The translations under genes and the position numbers were made by a program. A stretch of DNA of 64,000 bases from an alpha proteobacterium BAL199 (GTDB lineage: Bacteria > Pseudomonadota > Alphaproteobacteria > Thalassobaculales > Thalassobaculaceae): positions 62,001 to 126,000 of the forward strand of contig ABHC01000015.1 of NCBI GenBank assembly GCA_000171835.1, read 5' to 3'. Shown in pieces: positions 27,301 to 36,460 of this stretch (positions are counted from its first letter, which is position 1; each line of letters begins with the position of its first letter). Under the pieces are notes generated by a model, which made no database searches, was not told where the DNA came from, and was given only the letters and a program-made list of their open reading frames with translations.

Positions 27301-29141
27301 CGCCGGTGGTGGCGGAGCTGTCACGGCCACGGTTCCTGGCACCGGGCGATAGTGCGGAGCTTACCCTGGAACTGCACAACCTGACCGGTGCGACCGGCGA
27401 CTACCGGATTACCGTCACCGCCGACGGCGCCGCAGCGATCCGCGGCGGTGGCGACCAGATCGTCACGCTCGCAACCGGCGGCAAGGCCGAGCGCTCCGTG
27501 CGGCTGGAGGCCATGGGCATCGGGGTCACCCGTCTTGCCCTGTCGCTCAACGGCCCCGGCGATCTCGCCATCACCCGGCGTTTCGCCCTGACCGTGCGTC
27601 CGGCCCAGACCGTGCAGACCGAACGCCGGACCGTCTGGCTGGCGCCCGGCAGCACCCTTCGGCTCGACCCGTCGGTGTCTGCCGGTTTCCGGACCGAGAC
27701 GGTGCGTACCGGTGTCACCGTGGGAACGGCGCCGACCTTCGACCTGCCGCACCTGATCGACCGACTGTACCGCTATCCTTATGGCTGTCTGGAGCAGTCG
27801 GTCAGCACCGCCATGCCGCTGTTGTACCTCGACGACCTCGCCGCCTACGCCGGTCTGGACGAGGACACCAATGCCCTGCGCGAGCGCGTGCAGAAGACGG
27901 TCTGGCGAATCCTGGACATGCAGCGCTCCGACGGCGCGTTCGCGCTGTGGGACGCCTATGGCGAGGCCGAGCCGTGGCTGTCGGCCTATACGCTCGACTT
28001 CCTGACCCGAGCTCGCACCGCCGGCTACACCGTGCCCGACGGTGCCTACGGCCTCGGCCTCGATTGGCTGAAGACCCGGATCGTCGACGATCCCGAATGG
28101 AACGCAGCCTCGGTCGCGCGCCCCTATGCACTGTACGTGCTGGCCAAGGCCGGGCGGACCGATGTGGCGGGAGCCGCGCGCTATCTGGCCGACAACCGTG
28201 CCAACCGCCTGCCCTACGGTGCCCGAGGCCACCTGGCGGCCACGCTCACCCTGCTGGGCGAGACAGAGCGGGCCAAGATTTTGCTGGCCGAAACCGAAGC
28301 CCCGCCGCGCGGCTGGTGGCGCCACGACTACGGCACGCGGTTGCGCGACGCCGCGCTGCGCCTGACCGTGATGGCCGATGCCGGCAGCAACGACAAAGCC
28401 ATCGGCGCGCTGGCCGACCAGGTGGCCGACATGGCTGCCCGACGGCGCTGGCTCAGCACCCAGGAGATGAGCTGGATGGTGCTGGCCGCCAAGGCGATGA
28501 TCGCCCGACAGCAGACCGCCACAGCCGAGATCAATGGCAAGCTGGTCGGCCCACAGACCCGACCGATCGCTGCCTTCCCGACATCCAAGGAACTCAGTTT
28601 CGGCTACCCGATCGCCAACCGTGGCGGACAGAGTCTGCGGATCGAGATCTCGACCTCCGGTGTGCCGACCGATCCGCTGCCGGCGAAGGCTCAAGGATTT
28701 GCCGTGGAACGCACGATCCGCACGTTGGACGGCTCTGCGGTGCCCGATGGCGCGACGCTGGTACAGGGCCAGCGCTACGTGGTGATCGTCGCCGGCACCA
28801 GCGATTCCGCTGAGCCACATCAGGGTCTGGTCGTCGACCTGTTGCCGGCCGGGCTGGAGATCGAGAACACCCGACTGCGCAACGGCGGCGATGTCGGCGA
28901 CTTCGCCTGGCTGCCGCAGCTGACCGATGCCCGGCATATCGAGATGCGCGACGACCGGTTCATCGCCGCCTACGACCTGGAGGCCGAGCGCACCACGTTC
29001 ACCGCTGCCTACATCGTGCGGGCGGTGACTCGAGGAATCTTCGTGCAGCCGCCGGCTTATGTGGAGGACATGTACCAACCCTACCGGTTCGCCCGCGGGA
29101 CGGTCGGAACACTGACCATCTCGCCGGCACCCCCCAGGTAA
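24357..29141 (+). CDS. Bacterial alpha-2-macroglobulin family protein (YfhM-like)
   Basis: About 1594 residues, the usual size of bacterial alpha-2-macroglobulins. The Sec signal is RIRFAVLASLLLAATALAAPG, with no lipobox cysteine, so it looks periplasmic rather than a lipoprotein. MG domains follow (DGFLWADRDIYRPGETLHMAA is typical), then the SYETVALFSGLVTVGPDGRVEI region of the A2M core. The thioester motif CLEQ is at Cys1144-Gln1147, within YGCLEQSVSTAMP and a helical TED domain. These proteins trap foreign proteases in the periplasm. The pbpC gene follows after ten bases, the conserved partner that repairs peptidoglycan. GGAGG six bases upstream fixes the ATG at 24357. Confidence 0.95.
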   Translation: MTPLFRIRFAVLASLLLAATALAAPGGAAADGMSFAKERYLLDGSTPSVCLDFSEPVAFPASSFPEDYVAVAPKADIDVRVQDGALCLGGLRWGTAYSVTVRSGVPSANGARTEAARTVALNLPDAPSSVGFAGSGYVLAQAGETALPLTTVNVDKVRLRVLRIVDRNLIEELAEGDFARSLNGWSAEQIAQFDGEEVWRGTVDTHGPRNTRVRTGIPIEQVINRSVPGVHVAIADAADQQSEDWTTLATQWLVVSNLGLTTFTGEDGLTAFVNALDTATPVGGVETVLLARNNKVLARAHTDGDGRVEFAGGLLRGRGGNEATALLAYGPNLDFTVLKLTGPAFDLSDRGVSGRTPPGPLDGFLWADRDIYRPGETLHMAALLRSAEARTVAGIPVTLAVVRPDGQDFRRLVLPVRDGGAYTTDLELPKSAPTGQWTALLYTDPKAAPVAEMPFSVEDFVPERLDLELTSEAAAIAPDETVPVALHGRFLFGAPATELRATSDLVVTVDPEPFPNWADYRFGLATEEWSAIRAELAEVRTDGDGNSSVDVTLPEIADTTLPLLARVSSTLLEPGGRGVTRSLDLKIRNQPLAIGVRPGFADDTVAEDGTAPFQIVALDPDGQPVAGQTLGWELIREIWHYDWVRINGNWEVETSVQNRRVDTGALQTGADGPAALTLPVQWGWYRLEVYDAASGVASSVRFQAGWRAGPVAGTAPDKVKVTLDQARYRPGDTAKVFIDPPYAGEALVTVLGRGVLETQRITVPAGGAEFTLTADDSWGAAGAYVAVTLLRPGRPGGAASDSPPAPGRAIGLAWLEFDRSARTLDVAILAPDEVRPERRLIVPITVSGLATGERAWVTLAAVDRGVLALTGFQTPNPDAHFFGKRALPVDLRDLYGRLIDGGYDRMGAVRSGGDAMGRNNAGLTEDSYETVALFSGLVTVGPDGRVEIPLDIPDFNGELRLMAVAFTDDKVGHAEAPLPVRPPVVAELSRPRFLAPGDSAELTLELHNLTGATGDYRITVTADGAAAIRGGGDQIVTLATGGKAERSVRLEAMGIGVTRLALSLNGPGDLAITRRFALTVRPAQTVQTERRTVWLAPGSTLRLDPSVSAGFRTETVRTGVTVGTAPTFDLPHLIDRLYRYPYGCLEQSVSTAMPLLYLDDLAAYAGLDEDTNALRERVQKTVWRILDMQRSDGAFALWDAYGEAEPWLSAYTLDFLTRARTAGYTVPDGAYGLGLDWLKTRIVDDPEWNAASVARPYALYVLAKAGRTDVAGAARYLADNRANRLPYGARGHLAATLTLLGETERAKILLAETEAPPRGWWRHDYGTRLRDAALRLTVMADAGSNDKAIGALADQVADMAARRRWLSTQEMSWMVLAAKAMIARQQTATAEINGKLVGPQTRPIAAFPTSKELSFGYPIANRGGQSLRIEISTSGVPTDPLPAKAQGFAVERTIRTLDGSAVPDGATLVQGQRYVVIVAGTSDSAEPHQGLVVDLLPAGLEIENTRLRNGGDVGDFAWLPQLTDARHIEMRDDRFIAAYDLEAERTTFTAAYIVRAVTRGIFVQPPAYVEDMYQPYRFARGTVGTLTISPAPPR

Positions 29142-29151
29142 CCGACACGCC

Positions 29152-31215
29152 ATGACCCGACGTCAGGCCGGCCTGCTCGCAACCGTCGTGTTCACCGTCA
29201 TCGCGGTGATGGCGCCGGCGGCGTGGGGCTGGTTGGTCCGGCCATTGGAACGCGCGACCGACCCGTCGCTGACCGTTACCGACCGCGACGGTCGGCCGTT
29301 GCGGGTGTTCCTGTCGGCCGATGACACGTGGCGCCTGCCGGCCGATCCCGATCGGATCGACCCCGGCTATCAGGCGATGCTGATCGCCATTGAGGACCAA
29401 CGGTTCGCCGATCACCTGGGCGTCGATCCGCTGGCCATCGTCCGCGCCGTCGGTCAGATGATCGGTGCCGGTCGGGTGGTTTCCGGTGCGTCCACCCTGA
29501 CCATGCAGACCGTGCGGCTGCTCGACCCTCAGCCCCGCACCCTAGGTGCCAAGGCGACCGAGGCGGCGCGGGCACTGATCCTGGAGCGTCGCCTCGACAA
29601 GCGCGAGATCCTTGCGCTCTATCTCACCCTTGCGCCGTTCGGCGGCAACCTGGAAGGGGTGCGCGCCGCGTCCCTCGCCTATTTCGGCAAGGAACCGATC
29701 GCCCTGACGCCGGCAGAGGCCGCCCTGCTGGTCGCCATTCCGCAGGCACCGGAGCGGCTGCGCCCGGACCGCCATCCGCAGGCCGCCCGCATCGCCCGGA
29801 ACCGGATCCTGATACGCGCTGCCGACAGCGGTACGATCCCCGCCAACGTCGCCGCCGAAGCCATGACCGACCCGGTCCCGACGATCCGCCGCCCGATGCC
29901 GATGCACGCGCCGCACCTGACCCGGCGCATCGCCTTGGCGGCGGCTCCCGGGACCGCCAGCATCTCCACCACCCTCGACGGGGGCCTGCAGCGCCGGATC
30001 GAGGGCATGGCCGCCCACTGGGCGGAGACTCTGGAACCGGAAGCCGGCATTGCAGTCGTCGTGGCCGACACGACCGACGGGGCAGTCCTTGCCCATCTCG
30101 GATCCCCGGATTTTTTCGCCACCCGGCGCGCCGGGCAGATCGACATGACCCGGGCCGTGCGCTCGCCCGGCTCGACCTTGAAGCCGTTCCTGTACGGCCT
30201 CGCATTCGATGACGGCTTTCTCGACCCGCGCAGCATCGTCACCGACGCGCCGCAACGGATCTCCGGCTACGCCCCGGCCAATTTTGCGCCGGTGCACATC
30301 GGTGAACTGCCGGCGGCCGAGGCGCTACGGCAGTCACTGAACGTCCCGACCGTGGCAATTCTCGACCGCTACGGACCAGGGCGCTTCGTGAACCGACTGC
30401 GCGCGGCCGATACCCGGCTGGAGTTACCGCACGCGACCGATCATCCCGGCCTCGCCGTCATCCTGGGCGGCGTCGGGACCACACTGGAAGATCTGGTCAG
30501 CCTGTACACCGGCCTGTCCGGCGACGGCCGGGTCCGTCCGCTGGTCGTCCACGCAGACCGGGCCAACGGCACCGATTCCCGCCCGCTGCTGTCGGCCGGG
30601 GCATCGTGGGAGGTCGCACGCATTCTCGAGGAGTCGCTGCACCCGGCCCACGCCGCCCGTCGGCGCGGCGGCCCGATCGCCTGGAAAACTGGCACATCCT
30701 ATGGATTCCGGGACGCCTGGGCGATCGGCATTGCCGGCAATAGAGTGGTCGGCGTCTGGGTCGGCCGCCCGGACGGCACGCCGCGGCCCGGTCACTATGG
30801 AGCCCGGTCGGCCGCACCGCTGTTGTTCGAGATCTTTGATACGCTGCCGGGTTCGACGGGGCTGACCGCGCCGCTGCCCACTGGGTCCGCCATGCCTCCG
30901 TCGCTTCGGCCATTGCCGCAGGCATTGACCTACTTCCCGCCGCGGGACCGCTCCCCCGGCAGTACTCCCGTTACCATCGCCTACCCGCTCGACGGCAGCG
31001 AGATCGAGCGCCCGGGCGAACGGCCGATCGCGTTGCGGGCCAAGGGCGGGAAGCGACCGCTGGTCTGGTTGATCGACGGCCGGCCGATCCCGGCATCCCC
31101 ACACCGCCGCGACGCCGCCTGGCAACCGGACGGCCTCGGGTTCGCCACTCTGACGGTAATCGACGCGGAGGGACTGTCGGCCCAGGCCCGGGTCCGGGTG
31201 CGCGGAACCCCATGA
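29152..31215 (+). CDS. pbpC: Penicillin-binding protein 1C
   Basis: 687 residues with an N-terminal membrane anchor. A GT51 glycosyltransferase domain has the catalytic Glu81 in EDQRFADHLGVDP. A transpeptidase domain has SxxK at Ser341-Lys344 (SPGSTLKP), a QSLN motif, and KTGTS from Lys512. A C-terminal BiPBP_C domain begins near ITIAYPLDGSEIERPGERP and ends in the usual immunoglobulin-like strands. It synthesises and crosslinks peptidoglycan at the outer face of the inner membrane. It pairs with the alpha-2-macroglobulin gene, as in many Gram-negative bacteria. Its stop overlaps the following LysR start as ATGA. Confidence 0.96.
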   Translation: MTRRQAGLLATVVFTVIAVMAPAAWGWLVRPLERATDPSLTVTDRDGRPLRVFLSADDTWRLPADPDRIDPGYQAMLIAIEDQRFADHLGVDPLAIVRAVGQMIGAGRVVSGASTLTMQTVRLLDPQPRTLGAKATEAARALILERRLDKREILALYLTLAPFGGNLEGVRAASLAYFGKEPIALTPAEAALLVAIPQAPERLRPDRHPQAARIARNRILIRAADSGTIPANVAAEAMTDPVPTIRRPMPMHAPHLTRRIALAAAPGTASISTTLDGGLQRRIEGMAAHWAETLEPEAGIAVVVADTTDGAVLAHLGSPDFFATRRAGQIDMTRAVRSPGSTLKPFLYGLAFDDGFLDPRSIVTDAPQRISGYAPANFAPVHIGELPAAEALRQSLNVPTVAILDRYGPGRFVNRLRAADTRLELPHATDHPGLAVILGGVGTTLEDLVSLYTGLSGDGRVRPLVVHADRANGTDSRPLLSAGASWEVARILEESLHPAHAARRRGGPIAWKTGTSYGFRDAWAIGIAGNRVVGVWVGRPDGTPRPGHYGARSAAPLLFEIFDTLPGSTGLTAPLPTGSAMPPSLRPLPQALTYFPPRDRSPGSTPVTIAYPLDGSEIERPGERPIALRAKGGKRPLVWLIDGRPIPASPHRRDAAWQPDGLGFATLTVIDAEGLSAQARVRVRGTP

Positions 31216-32123
31216 TCACCCTTCGGCAGATCGAAGTGATCCGCGCGGTGATGGTGACCGGGACCATCGTCGGTGCCGCCCGCCTGCTGAACGTTTCGGC
31301 GCCGGGCATCAGCCGGCTCATGAAGTACACTGAGGACACATTGGGGTTCCGGTTGTTCATTCGCCGACACGGTCGCTACGACCCCACACCGGAAGCCCGC
31401 GACGTCTTCGACCTGATCGACACCGTCTACAAGAAGGTTGAGGACCTGCAGGCGGCGATCGACCGCATGAAGCGCGGAGAAACCAAAGAGCTCAGCCTCG
31501 GCTCGGTTCCCAGCATCGCCAACGTGATGGTGCCCCGCGCGATCGAACGGTTGCGGAGGCAGTACCCGCAGTTGCGGATCGACATCAACATCCTGAAGGT
31601 CGAGGACGCGGTGGACTACCTGCTGCTCGGCAAAGGCGAGGTGGTGGCCATGAGCTACCGGTTCGACCATCCGATCGTGACCTTCGAGCCGCTGGTCCGT
31701 GGACGCCTGCTGTGCATCGTTCCGACGGGGCATGAGCTTGCCGGACAGGATTCGGTCTCAGCCGCGCAGATCGTGCGCTATCCCCTGGTCGGCATCGATC
31801 CGAACGATCCCTACGGCTCGATCATGGCTCGGATCTTCGACAGCCGGGGGCTGCCCTACGACACCACGATCCGCGCCCGTTTCGGTTCGACGGTCTGCAG
31901 CCTGGTCGCAGCCGGACTCGGCATCGCGGTGATTGACCAGTTCACCGTCGCTCACAACCAGATGCCCGGTATCCTCTGCCTGGAGATCGAGGAGGACACC
32001 GGCTTCCAGACCTACGCGGCCCACCGCAACGACGGCCCGCTGTCGACCTACGCTGAGAGCTTCGTGACCCTGCTGCGTAGCGAAATGCAGCGCACAATGT
32101 CAGCAGCATCGCCCCCGAATTAA
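31212..32123 (+). CDS. LysR-family transcriptional regulator
   Basis: 303 residues. The HTH is ITLRQIEVIRAVMVTGTIVGAARLLNVSAPGISRLMKYTEDTLG, a variant seen in OccR/NocR-like and LysR proper groups. The effector domain has LSLGSVPSIANVMVPRAIERLRRQYPQLRIDI. It overlaps the pbpC stop by four bases, yet its function is unlikely to concern peptidoglycan. The more probable target is the quiC-type gene that begins 246 bases downstream on the same strand. That inter-gene stretch is less GC-rich, contains the 8-bp palindrome TAACGTTA, and shows no convincing promoter to me. Confidence 0.85.
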   Translation: MITLRQIEVIRAVMVTGTIVGAARLLNVSAPGISRLMKYTEDTLGFRLFIRRHGRYDPTPEARDVFDLIDTVYKKVEDLQAAIDRMKRGETKELSLGSVPSIANVMVPRAIERLRRQYPQLRIDINILKVEDAVDYLLLGKGEVVAMSYRFDHPIVTFEPLVRGRLLCIVPTGHELAGQDSVSAAQIVRYPLVGIDPNDPYGSIMARIFDSRGLPYDTTIRARFGSTVCSLVAAGLGIAVIDQFTVAHNQMPGILCLEIEEDTGFQTYAAHRNDGPLSTYAESFVTLLRSEMQRTMSAASPPN

Positions 32124-32369
32124 CCTAACGTTACTTCTCGGTAATTATTCGTATTTGACGTTAGCTTTGTGCACATCAGATGCTGGCATTCTGAGTGCTG
32201 GGCGGCGTGCGGAAGCTTGGTAGTCGGTGCCTGTGAAAGGTTGTCCAACGCGTCGGCGCAACCGCCGACCGTATCGGTGGTACAGTTTCCCGCAAGTCAA
32301 ACCCCAGTCTGGACTGCGGCGCGAGCCCCTCTCGGCCGATGGCGTGAATTCGCACGGAGGTAGGAAGCC

Positions 32370-34262
32370 ATGAAGACCTCGATCGCGACCGTATCCCTCA
32401 GCGGCGACCTGGAGGAAAAGCTCACCGCGATCGCTGCCGCCGGCTATGACGGCGTTGAGATCTTCGAGAACGACTTCCTGACTTTCGACGGCGGGCCAAG
32501 GGATGTCGGCCGGATGATCGGCGATCTCGGGCTGACCTGCGTCGCGTTCCAGCCGTTCCGCGACTTCGAGGGCATGCCAGATGCCGAGCGGGCGCGCACG
32601 TTCGCCCGCGCCGAACGCAAATTCGACATCATGGAGGAACTCGGCACCAAGCTGATGCTGGTGTGCAGCAACGTCTCGCCGGCGTCGCTGGGCGGCATTG
32701 ACCGGGCAGCCGACGATTTCCGGGAACTTGGCGAGCGGGCGAAGAAACGTGGCCTGACCGTCGGCTTCGAAGCACTCGCCTGGGGCCGCCACATCAGCGA
32801 CCACCGCGACGCCTGGGAGGTGGTGCGCCGGGCCGATCACCCGAACATCGGCCTGATCCTCGACAGCTACCACACCATCGCCCGCGGTGTGCCCGTGGAC
32901 AGCATCCGCTCGATCCCCGGCGACCGGATCGTGCTGGTACAGATCGCCGACGCACCGCAGGTCGACATGGACCTGCTGCAGCTCAGCCGGCACTTCCGCT
33001 GCATGCCGGGTCAGGGCGACCTGCCGCTGGTCGGGTTCATGCAAGCGCTCGACGCCACCGGCTACGACGGCATGCTGTCGCTGGAGATCTTCAACGACCA
33101 GTTCCGCGCCGGCTCGGCCCGCCAGGTCGCAACCGACGGCAAGCGCGGCCTGCTCCACCTGACTGACCAGGTCTCGCGGTCCACCACCAACCCGAAGCGC
33201 CGAAAGCCGACCATGCCGGCGCGGCCCGCCGGACTGGGCGTCGAGTTCATCGAATTCGCGGTGGACGAGGACACCGCGGACGAATTGACGGCGCTGCTCG
33301 CCGGTCTGAGCTTCCATCTCGCCGGCACGCATCGCTCCAAGTCGGTCGAACTTTGGCGACAGGGCGACGTCAACCTTGTCGTCAATACCGACAAGGAGGG
33401 CTTCGCCCATTCCTCCTATGTCGTCCACGGCCCGTCGGTCTGTGCCATGGCGCTCAAGGTGTCGGACGTGGCTGGCGCGATCGAGCGAGCCGAAGCGCTG
33501 TTGGTGCCGTCGTTCACCGAAGCGGTCGGTCCGGGCGAGTTGAAGATCCCGGCGATCCGCGGGGTCGGCGGCAGCCTGATCTATTTCGTCGAACCGCAAG
33601 GACTACTGGCCGACATCTGGTCGGTCGACTTCGACCTGACGGGCGCGACGGAGCCGTCGACCGACGGAATCGGACTCACCCGCGTCGACCATCTCGCCCA
33701 GTCGATGAGCTACGAGGAGATGCTGTCGGCGCTGCTGACCTACACGGCCCTGCTCGACCTCGACAAAGCCCCGCAGGTCGACATCACCGACCCGGGCGGG
33801 CTGGTGCAGAGCCAGGCCCTGCAGGCCGCCGACGGTGCCGTCCGGCTGGTCCTCAACAGCTCGCAGAGCGCCAAGACCCAGTCCGGGCGCTTCCGCTCGG
33901 AGTTCTTCGGGTCCGGCACCCAGCACATCGCGTTCGCGACCGACAACATCTTCGAGACGGTACGGCGCATGAAGGCGCACGGGCTGGCGCCGCTGCCGAT
34001 ATCCGATAACTACTACGACGACGTCGACGTGCGCTTCGGGCTCGACCCGGCGCTGGTTGCTGACCTGCGCGACCACGACGTGCTGTACGACCGGGACGGC
34101 GACGGCGAGTACTTCCAGATCTACACCCGCACCTTCGCCGACCGGTTCTTCTTCGAGATCGTCCAGCGCAAAGCCTACCAGGGCTTCGGTGCCGCCAACG
34201 CCCCGGTGCGGCTGGCCGCCCAGGCCCGCTCGGCGCCCGAGCCAACCATGCCGCGCCGCTGA
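32370..34262 (+). CDS. quiC: 3-dehydroshikimate dehydratase, two-domain QuiC type
   Basis: 630 residues made of two domains. Residues 1-280 are an AP-endonuclease-type sugar isomerase barrel (MKTSIATVSLSGDLEEKLTAIAAAGYDGVEIF, GLILDSYHTIARG, LSLEIFNDQFR). Residues 290-610 form a VOC/4-hydroxyphenylpyruvate dioxygenase-like domain with metal-type ligands in RVDHLAQSM, TQHIAFATDN and FFEIVQRK. This fusion is the QuiC1 3-dehydroshikimate dehydratase, which makes protocatechuate from quinate or shikimate. Many databases name it sugar phosphate isomerase/4-hydroxyphenylpyruvate dioxygenase. The ribosome site GGAGG fourteen bases upstream is somewhat distant, and a second AGGA closer in may serve. 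No other quinate gene is near. Confidence 0.88.
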   Translation: MKTSIATVSLSGDLEEKLTAIAAAGYDGVEIFENDFLTFDGGPRDVGRMIGDLGLTCVAFQPFRDFEGMPDAERARTFARAERKFDIMEELGTKLMLVCSNVSPASLGGIDRAADDFRELGERAKKRGLTVGFEALAWGRHISDHRDAWEVVRRADHPNIGLILDSYHTIARGVPVDSIRSIPGDRIVLVQIADAPQVDMDLLQLSRHFRCMPGQGDLPLVGFMQALDATGYDGMLSLEIFNDQFRAGSARQVATDGKRGLLHLTDQVSRSTTNPKRRKPTMPARPAGLGVEFIEFAVDEDTADELTALLAGLSFHLAGTHRSKSVELWRQGDVNLVVNTDKEGFAHSSYVVHGPSVCAMALKVSDVAGAIERAEALLVPSFTEAVGPGELKIPAIRGVGGSLIYFVEPQGLLADIWSVDFDLTGATEPSTDGIGLTRVDHLAQSMSYEEMLSALLTYTALLDLDKAPQVDITDPGGLVQSQALQAADGAVRLVLNSSQSAKTQSGRFRSEFFGSGTQHIAFATDNIFETVRRMKAHGLAPLPISDNYYDDVDVRFGLDPALVADLRDHDVLYDRDGDGEYFQIYTRTFADRFFFEIVQRKAYQGFGAANAPVRLAAQARSAPEPTMPRR

Positions 34263-34269
34263 CGCGGCT

Positions 34270-35118
34270 CTACTTGCGCGCCTTGCGCGGCTTGGCGGCC
34301 TTGAACTGCCTGGTCACCTCGATGATCGCCTTCTCCACTGGCAGCCGCTCCATGCTGGACGCGCCCACGAAGCCGTGGGCGTCGGTGCGTCCCAGCACGT
34401 AGTCGACGTCCTGCGGCGTGGCAATCGGTCCGCCATGGGCCAGGGTCACGATCTCCGGGTTGATCTCCCAAGCGGCCTCGATCATCGCCTGGACCTTGTC
34501 GGCAGCATCGTCGAGACCGAGGGCGTTGGTGGAGCCAATGGTCCCACCGGCGGTCAGGCCGACATGCGGCACCAGCATGTCGACGCCGGCCTTGGCCATC
34601 ATCCGGGCGTCATCGGGCGAGAACACATAGGACAGGGTGTAGAGGCCCGCCGCCCGCGCCCGGGTGATCGTCTCCGCCTCCTTGGCGAAACCGAGTCCCA
34701 CCGATTCCAGATCGCGCCGGAACACCCCGTCGATGCGCCCGACCGTCGGGAAATTGATGACCCCGGCATAGCCGACGGCACGCACCTCTTCCAACAACTG
34801 ATCGATGTCGCGGGTCGGGTCGGTGGCGCAGATGCCGGCGATCACCGGAATCGCGTCGACCGCCGGCAGGATCTGGCGGCGCCCCATCTCCAGGACGATG
34901 TCGTTGGCGTTGCCGAACGGCAGGTACCCCGCGATCGACGCGTGACCGTTCATGCGGAACCAGCCGGAATTGTAGACGACGATCAGGTCGGCGCCGCCGA
35001 TCTCGGCGCACTTGGCGGACAGGCCGGTACCGGCGCCGGCCGTGACGATCGGGTCGCCGGCGGCAATCACCTCGGCGACACGGGCGCAAACCTCGTCCCG
35101 GTGATATCTGCGGGCCAT
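34270..35118 (-). CDS. Phosphoenolpyruvate hydrolase family TIM-barrel protein
   Basis: 282 residues of the PEP_hydrolase (PF09370) group. Typical features are GAGTGLSAKCAEIGGADLIVVYNSGWFRMNGHASIAGYLPFGNAN, the VIAGICATDP strand, GVINFPTVGRIDG, and LVPHVGLTAGGTIGS. The family name comes from annotation tradition; a clear reaction is not established. It is nearly always found next to a UPF0261 gene, as here, where that gene lies upstream with 29 bases between. GAGGA before the ATG supports the start. The C-terminal tail is basic (FKAAKPRKARK). Confidence 0.88.
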   Translation of the reverse strand: MARRYHRDEVCARVAEVIAAGDPIVTAGAGTGLSAKCAEIGGADLIVVYNSGWFRMNGHASIAGYLPFGNANDIVLEMGRRQILPAVDAIPVIAGICATDPTRDIDQLLEEVRAVGYAGVINFPTVGRIDGVFRRDLESVGLGFAKEAETITRARAAGLYTLSYVFSPDDARMMAKAGVDMLVPHVGLTAGGTIGSTNALGLDDAADKVQAMIEAAWEINPEIVTLAHGGPIATPQDVDYVLGRTDAHGFVGASSMERLPVEKAIIEVTRQFKAAKPRKARK

Positions 35119-35147
35119 GGGGATTCCTCGTGTTGGTCTGGATGAAA

Positions 35148-36383
35148 TCAGCCGGCAACCGCCGCCGGCCGAATGGATGCCATTAACGCCAGGAGCCGCG
35201 CCACCACCAGATCGGCGAAGGGCTGGTCGTTGATGTGGTCGGACGACCGGACGATCGGACCGTCATAAGCAGCGCTGACCGCCTCGAAGAAGGCGCGATC
35301 CGCCTCGGGATCGTGGAACGGACCGCCCGTCCGGCCGTACTCGGAGATTCCGCCGAGTGGTAGGACCAGTTCGGTCGGCCCGGTGGCGCCCGCCAGCTTG
35401 GCCGCCACGATCCGGCCGAGCTCGATGTTCTCGTCCCGGGTGGTGCGCATCAAAGTGGTTCCGGCGTTGTGCCGATGCAGCCGACGGTCACGCAGCACCG
35501 GAGGGACCGTGCCGATCGGTCCGAAATTCACCATGTCGAGCGCCCCCGGAACCACGACCTGAGGAATGCCCCGCCGCCCCGCGGCCTCCAGACGCGTCGG
35601 CCCGGCGCTCAGCGCGCCAGCGCACAACTCGTCGGCCAGTTCGGTGGTGGTCAGATCCAGCACCGCGTCGATCTCGCCGGCCGCGATCAGTTCCTCCATG
35701 GCACGGCCGCCGGTGCCGCTGGCATGGAACACCATGACCTGGCAGCCCACATCGAGCAGCAGGCGGCGGCAACGCTCGGCCGCCGGCGTGGTCACGCCGA
35801 ACGCGGTGATCGCGACCACCGGGCCATCGGCCTGCCGCACGTCATCGGCGGCACCTTCGGCCATGCCGCACACTGCGTTGGCAGCGTTGCGCAGCACCCG
35901 GCGCAGGATCGGGTTCAACCCCATGACATCGGTGACCGAAAACAGCACGGCGATGTCACGGGTGCCGACGAACGCCGAGACGTCCCCCGCACCCTTCGTA
36001 GACACCAGCACCTTCGGAAACCCGAACGGCAAGGCGCGCAGCGGCGCGCTGGCGACCGCCGACCCGGAGCCGCCGCCGATCGCCACCGCGCCGTCGATGC
36101 GGCCCTGGTCCAGCAGGTCCCGCATCAGTGCCACGGCGCCGGACGACATCCGGTCGAGGGCCGCTCCGCGATCTCCGGCGGCGATGAGTTCGTCGACCCC
36201 GCCGCCGCCTCGCGCCGCCACCTCCTGTCGGGTGATATCGGCCCCGCCGTGGTCGCCGCGCACCGACAGGTCGACCATCACTGCGCGATGGCCGCGCGCC
36301 TCGACCACACATTTCAGAAAACCCAGTTCCTCGGCCTTGGTGTCCAGCGTTCCAATGATCGCGATGGTCCGCGACGGATGCAT
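35148..36383 (-). CDS. Tm-1-like ATP-binding domain protein (UPF0261)
   Basis: 411 residues. The N-terminal Tm-1-like ATP-binding domain is visible in IAIIGTLDTKAEELGFLKCVVEARG and AVAIGGGSGSAVASAPLRALPFGFPKVLVST. The C-terminal half has LDLTTTELADELCAGALSAGPTRLEAAGRRGIPQVVVPGALDMVNFG, highly characteristic of UPF0261. In tomato the related Tm-1 protein binds a viral replicase, but bacterial members are of unknown function. It is the first gene of a two-gene operon with the TIM-barrel protein. The pair faces the quiC-type gene, so a role in aromatic or sugar-acid metabolism is possible but unproven. Confidence 0.9.
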   Translation of the reverse strand: MHPSRTIAIIGTLDTKAEELGFLKCVVEARGHRAVMVDLSVRGDHGGADITRQEVAARGGGGVDELIAAGDRGAALDRMSSGAVALMRDLLDQGRIDGAVAIGGGSGSAVASAPLRALPFGFPKVLVSTKGAGDVSAFVGTRDIAVLFSVTDVMGLNPILRRVLRNAANAVCGMAEGAADDVRQADGPVVAITAFGVTTPAAERCRRLLLDVGCQVMVFHASGTGGRAMEELIAAGEIDAVLDLTTTELADELCAGALSAGPTRLEAAGRRGIPQVVVPGALDMVNFGPIGTVPPVLRDRRLHRHNAGTTLMRTTRDENIELGRIVAAKLAGATGPTELVLPLGGISEYGRTGGPFHDPEADRAFFEAVSAAYDGPIVRSSDHINDQPFADLVVARLLALMASIRPAAVAG

Positions 36384-36460
36384 GTCAACTTTCCCCAGGC
36401 GCGGTCGCGCGCTGCGGGGAGACTACAAACCGGACCGCACTCCAGCAAGCGGCGGCGACC

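Noticed and set aside
32140-32190. Possible promoter with TTGACG before the quiC-type gene
   Set aside because: A -35-like TTGACG at 32156-32161 is present, but nothing like a -10 stands at 16-18 bases from it.
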